A DNA stretch of 7,808 nucleotides, from contig CAMDJU010000120.1 in NCBI GenBank assembly GCA_945900695.1, positions 1 through 7,808 on the forward strand. The letters run 5' to 3'. Positions 6,138 to 7,808 of this stretch are shown piece after piece (positions within the stretch are counted from its first letter, which is position 1; the number at the start of each line of letters is the position of its first letter). A model generated the notes under the pieces. It did not search any database and had not been told where the DNA came from. It was given only the letters and a program-made list of their open reading frames with translations. Both the position numbers and the translations under genes were made by a program. This DNA is from Bordetella parapertussis (GTDB lineage Bacteria > Pseudomonadota > Gammaproteobacteria > Burkholderiales > Burkholderiaceae_C).

Positions 6138-6309
6138 GTTCGCCCAAAGGTAAATTCCCACATCCTGGGGAATCGCAGAAACCTTTGCTCGCGATCAACT
6201 TGCAAATCCACATCACATAGAAACCGGCACGAGTGGGAGTTCAAGCGCACGCATACCCTGAGATGCCGGTTTAACAGCAGGACTTGAGGGCAACGCAAGC
6301 CAAGCAACG

Positions 6310-6329
6310 CCACTTCAAACCAGAAGTGG
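6310..6329. promoter_or_regulatory. 7-bp hairpin or dyad just upstream of dapF
   Basis: CCACTTC and GAAGTGG are exact reverse complements around AAACCA. The dyad overlaps the candidate -35 of dapF and lies 20 bp before its ATG, so it could be an operator. It has no T-tract and is not a convincing terminator. Confidence 0.35.
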
Positions 6330-6343
6330 TCCTCGCAGATAAT
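6314..6343 (+). promoter_or_regulatory. Candidate dapF promoter giving a leaderless mRNA
   Basis: TTCAAA (6314-6319) and GATAAT (6338-6343) are spaced 18 nt apart and match 4 and 5 of 6 consensus bases. Six bases after the -10 comes the A of the dapF ATG at 6350. Transcription would thus begin at or next to the start codon, which fits the lack of a Shine-Dalgarno there. Confidence 0.35.
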
Positions 6344-6349
6344 CAATTC

Positions 6350-7222
6350 ATGCATATCCGCTTCACCAAGATGCAAGGCGCCGGCAACGACTTTGTTGTG
6401 CTGGACGAAACCCAACAGCGCTTGAACCTCAGCCCCGCGCAATACCGATGGCTGGCCGATCGGCACTTTGGCATTGGGGCCGATCAAATTTTGAGCGTGC
6501 GCGCCGCTCCCAGCCCCGGTGTCGACTTTGAATACGTCATCCACAACGCCGACGGCGGCGAGGTCGAGCATTGCGGCAATGGTGCGCGTTGCTTTGTGCG
6601 CTATGTGCGCGACCAAGGCCTGACCGACAAGACAAGCGTGCGCGTTAAAGTCCATGGCGGCATCATCACCTTGCACCAGCGTGCCGATGGTTTGGTCAGC
6701 GTGGACATGGGCGCACCCATCTGGGACCTGCCACGCATCCCCTTTGACCCCTTGCACGCGCAAGCCCTGCCCGCACCCGCGTCCCAGCGAGCAGGCCGCT
6801 GGCGCATCGACTGGCCGGGCCACAGCGCCGATATCACGCCAGTGTCCATGGGCAACCCGCATGCGGTGCTGTGGGTCGACGATGTCGACACCGCGCCGGT
6901 GCTCAGCTGGGGGCCGGTGATTGAATACCACCCGGCTTTTCCCAAGCGGGTGAACGTGGGTTTTGCACAAATCGTCTCGCGCCGTGAAATTCGCTTGCGC
7001 GTGTTCGAGCGCGGCGCAGGTGAGACCTTGGCCTGCGGCACGGGCGCTTGCGCGGCCGTGGTGGCGGGTCAGGCTTTGGGAATGCTCGACGCCGATGTGG
7101 TGGTGCACGCCCGCGGTGGTACGCTCGAGATTTCTTGGTCCGGGGATGCTTCGTCGGTGCGCATGACCGGTGCGGCCACCACGGTTTTCCACGGTGAAAT
7201 AGAACTGCCCGACATCACATGA
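6350..7222 (+). CDS. dapF: Diaminopimelate epimerase
   Basis: DapF is a cytoplasmic, cofactor-independent epimerase that converts LL-diaminopimelate to meso-diaminopimelate, the precursor of lysine and of the peptidoglycan cross-link. The 290-residue product is of normal length. The N-terminus [20 protein letters not shown] (1-20) is the family signature start. The first catalytic cysteine is Cys75 in [16 protein letters not shown] (66-81), and the second is Cys229 in [17 protein letters not shown] (220-236). The second-half substrate-binding segment [13 protein letters not shown] (166-178) is also present. ATG at 6350 is chosen because it gives the usual DapF N-terminus; an in-frame TTG at 6284 would add 22 residues with no family match. 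There is no clear ribosome binding site before 6350. The stop overlaps the next gene's start (ATGA), so the two genes are co-translated. Confidence 0.97.
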   Translation: MHIRFTKMQGAGNDFVVLDETQQRLNLSPAQYRWLADRHFGIGADQILSVRAAPSPGVDFEYVIHNADGGEVEHCGNGARCFVRYVRDQGLTDKTSVRVKVHGGIITLHQRADGLVSVDMGAPIWDLPRIPFDPLHAQALPAPASQRAGRWRIDWPGHSADITPVSMGNPHAVLWVDDVDTAPVLSWGPVIEYHPAFPKRVNVGFAQIVSRREIRLRVFERGAGETLACGTGACAAVVAGQALGMLDADVVVHARGGTLEISWSGDASSVRMTGAATTVFHGEIELPDIT

Positions 7223-7808
7223 AACCAGCCGCACTCAACCCCATCACCGAAGACGACATCGCTCAGTTTTTGGTGCACACGCCCGATTTTTTTGATCGCC
7301 ATGCCGAGTTGCTGGCCACGGTTCGCTTGGGCAGCCCGCATGGCGGGCGCGCGGTCAGCTTGCAAGAGCGCCAGGCCGAGATGCTGCGCGAAAAAATCCG
7401 CGCGCTCGAGGCGCGCATGATGGAGATGATGCGCCATGGCAACGACAACGCGGTGCTGACCCAGCGGTTGCAACGCTGGTCGCAGTCCTTGTTTTTGGTG
7501 CCCCAGGCCAGCGATTTGCCGCGTGTTTTGGCCGAGCAAATTGAGCACCAGTTCATGGTGCCCCAGGTGGCCCTGCGCTTGTGGGGTGTGGCCCAGGCCC
7601 ACCAGGGCCAGCCTTTTGCCCAGGGCGTGAGCGAAGATGTCAAGCTGTTTGCCGAATCCCTCGGTCAGCCCTATTGCGGCATCAACAATGGGTTTGAAGC
7701 CGCCCAGTGGTTGGCCAACCCGGACGCGGCGCAGTCCTTGGCCTTGGTGACGCTGCGCGAACCCCAAACGGGCGACGCACCCGCCAAAGCCATGGGCTTG
7801 TTGGTGTT
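7219..7808 (+). CDS. DUF484 family protein (partial, C-terminus missing)
   Basis: The 196 residues in the window match the DUF484 family, whose members have an N-terminal helical part and a GAF-like C-terminal domain. Their function is not established. The hallmark is [20 protein letters not shown] (38-57), followed by a heptad-like, probably coiled-coil stretch to about residue 85 ([14 protein letters not shown]). The GAF-like part starts near 95 and is cut by the right edge; family length of about 220-240 suggests 25-45 residues are missing. The start ATG at 7219 overlaps the dapF stop in ATGA, a sign of translational coupling. In many proteobacteria dapF, a DUF484 gene and xerC are consecutive, so a XerC recombinase gene is expected just beyond the window. 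Confidence 0.92.
   Translation, partial: MKPAALNPITEDDIAQFLVHTPDFFDRHAELLATVRLGSPHGGRAVSLQERQAEMLREKIRALEARMMEMMRHGNDNAVLTQRLQRWSQSLFLVPQASDLPRVLAEQIEHQFMVPQVALRLWGVAQAHQGQPFAQGVSEDVKLFAESLGQPYCGINNGFEAAQWLANPDAAQSLALVTLREPQTGDAPAKAMGLLV

Larger units (their letters stand above)
6138..6349. other. Non-coding region upstream of dapF with three hairpins
   Basis: No gene is supported in these 212 bp. Three inverted repeats are visible: ATTCCC (6154-6159) / GGGAAT (6168-6173) with an 8-nt loop; AAACCGGCA (6221-6229) / TGCCGGTTT (6264-6272), 9 bp perfect with a 34-nt loop; and CCACTTC (6310-6316) / GAAGTGG (6323-6329) with a 6-nt loop. The second could be the closing stem of a structured RNA, but I recognise no known riboswitch or small RNA, and no tRNA cloverleaf fits. 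Confidence 0.5.

Noticed and set aside
6221..6272. tRNA or integron attC site
   Set aside because: No cloverleaf arms or anticodon loop fit, and the attC core triplets were not found; only one long stem is present.
5054..6349. CRISPR array
   Set aside because: The repeats are few, in inverted orientation, of unequal length and without regular spacers.
5966..7234. 422-codon minus-strand frame
   Set aside because: It is antisense to dapF and crosses repeat C; dapF has complete catalytic motifs on the other strand.

Overview
The window looks like chromosomal DNA of a GC-rich betaproteobacterium, most likely of the Comamonadaceae (Burkholderiales). The grounds are the base composition, the Bug-type periplasmic binding protein (a family greatly expanded in Burkholderiales), the dapF-DUF484 gene order, and the style of the esterase and the NUDIX/metallo-beta-lactamase protein. 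This is judged by eye; no search was run.

Left part (1-3906, minus strand). Three genes are read leftwards: a two-domain NUDIX + metallo-beta-lactamase-fold hydrolase (2248-3906), a type-B carboxylesterase (670-2148), and an SsuB/TauB-like ABC transporter ATPase (starts at 666, runs off the left edge). Only 3 nt separate the esterase stop from the ATPase start, so these two are very probably one operon. This suggests hydrolysis of an ester coupled to import of a related organic anion. The NUDIX-MBL gene lies 99 nt upstream and may or may not be co-transcribed.

Middle (3907-5053). A 181-bp divergent intergenic region precedes a secreted Bug/TctC-type solute-binding protein (4088-5053, plus strand). 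No TctA/TctB membrane genes are in the window.

Repeat-bounded cassette (about 5054-6137). A small carboxymuconolactone decarboxylase-like gene (5416-5964) sits between two long, well-matched inverted repeats (about 5209-5336 and 5966-6137). Each has an 80-bp imperfect palindrome plus a hairpin motif of the AATTGGGGTCAGA type. A third, degenerate copy lies just outside (about 5066-5168), and a perfect 16-bp tandem duplication lies at the inner edge of the left repeat. This is the most unusual structure in the window. It resembles REP/BIME or MITE-like non-autonomous repeats rather than a classical insertion sequence, since no transposase is present.

Right part (6138-7808, plus strand). A 212-bp non-coding stretch with several hairpins leads to dapF (diaminopimelate epimerase; lysine and peptidoglycan precursor synthesis). 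dapF overlaps by 4 nt a DUF484 gene that runs off the right edge. In many proteobacteria this order continues into xerC.

No rRNA, tRNA, CRISPR array or recognisable transposase was found.
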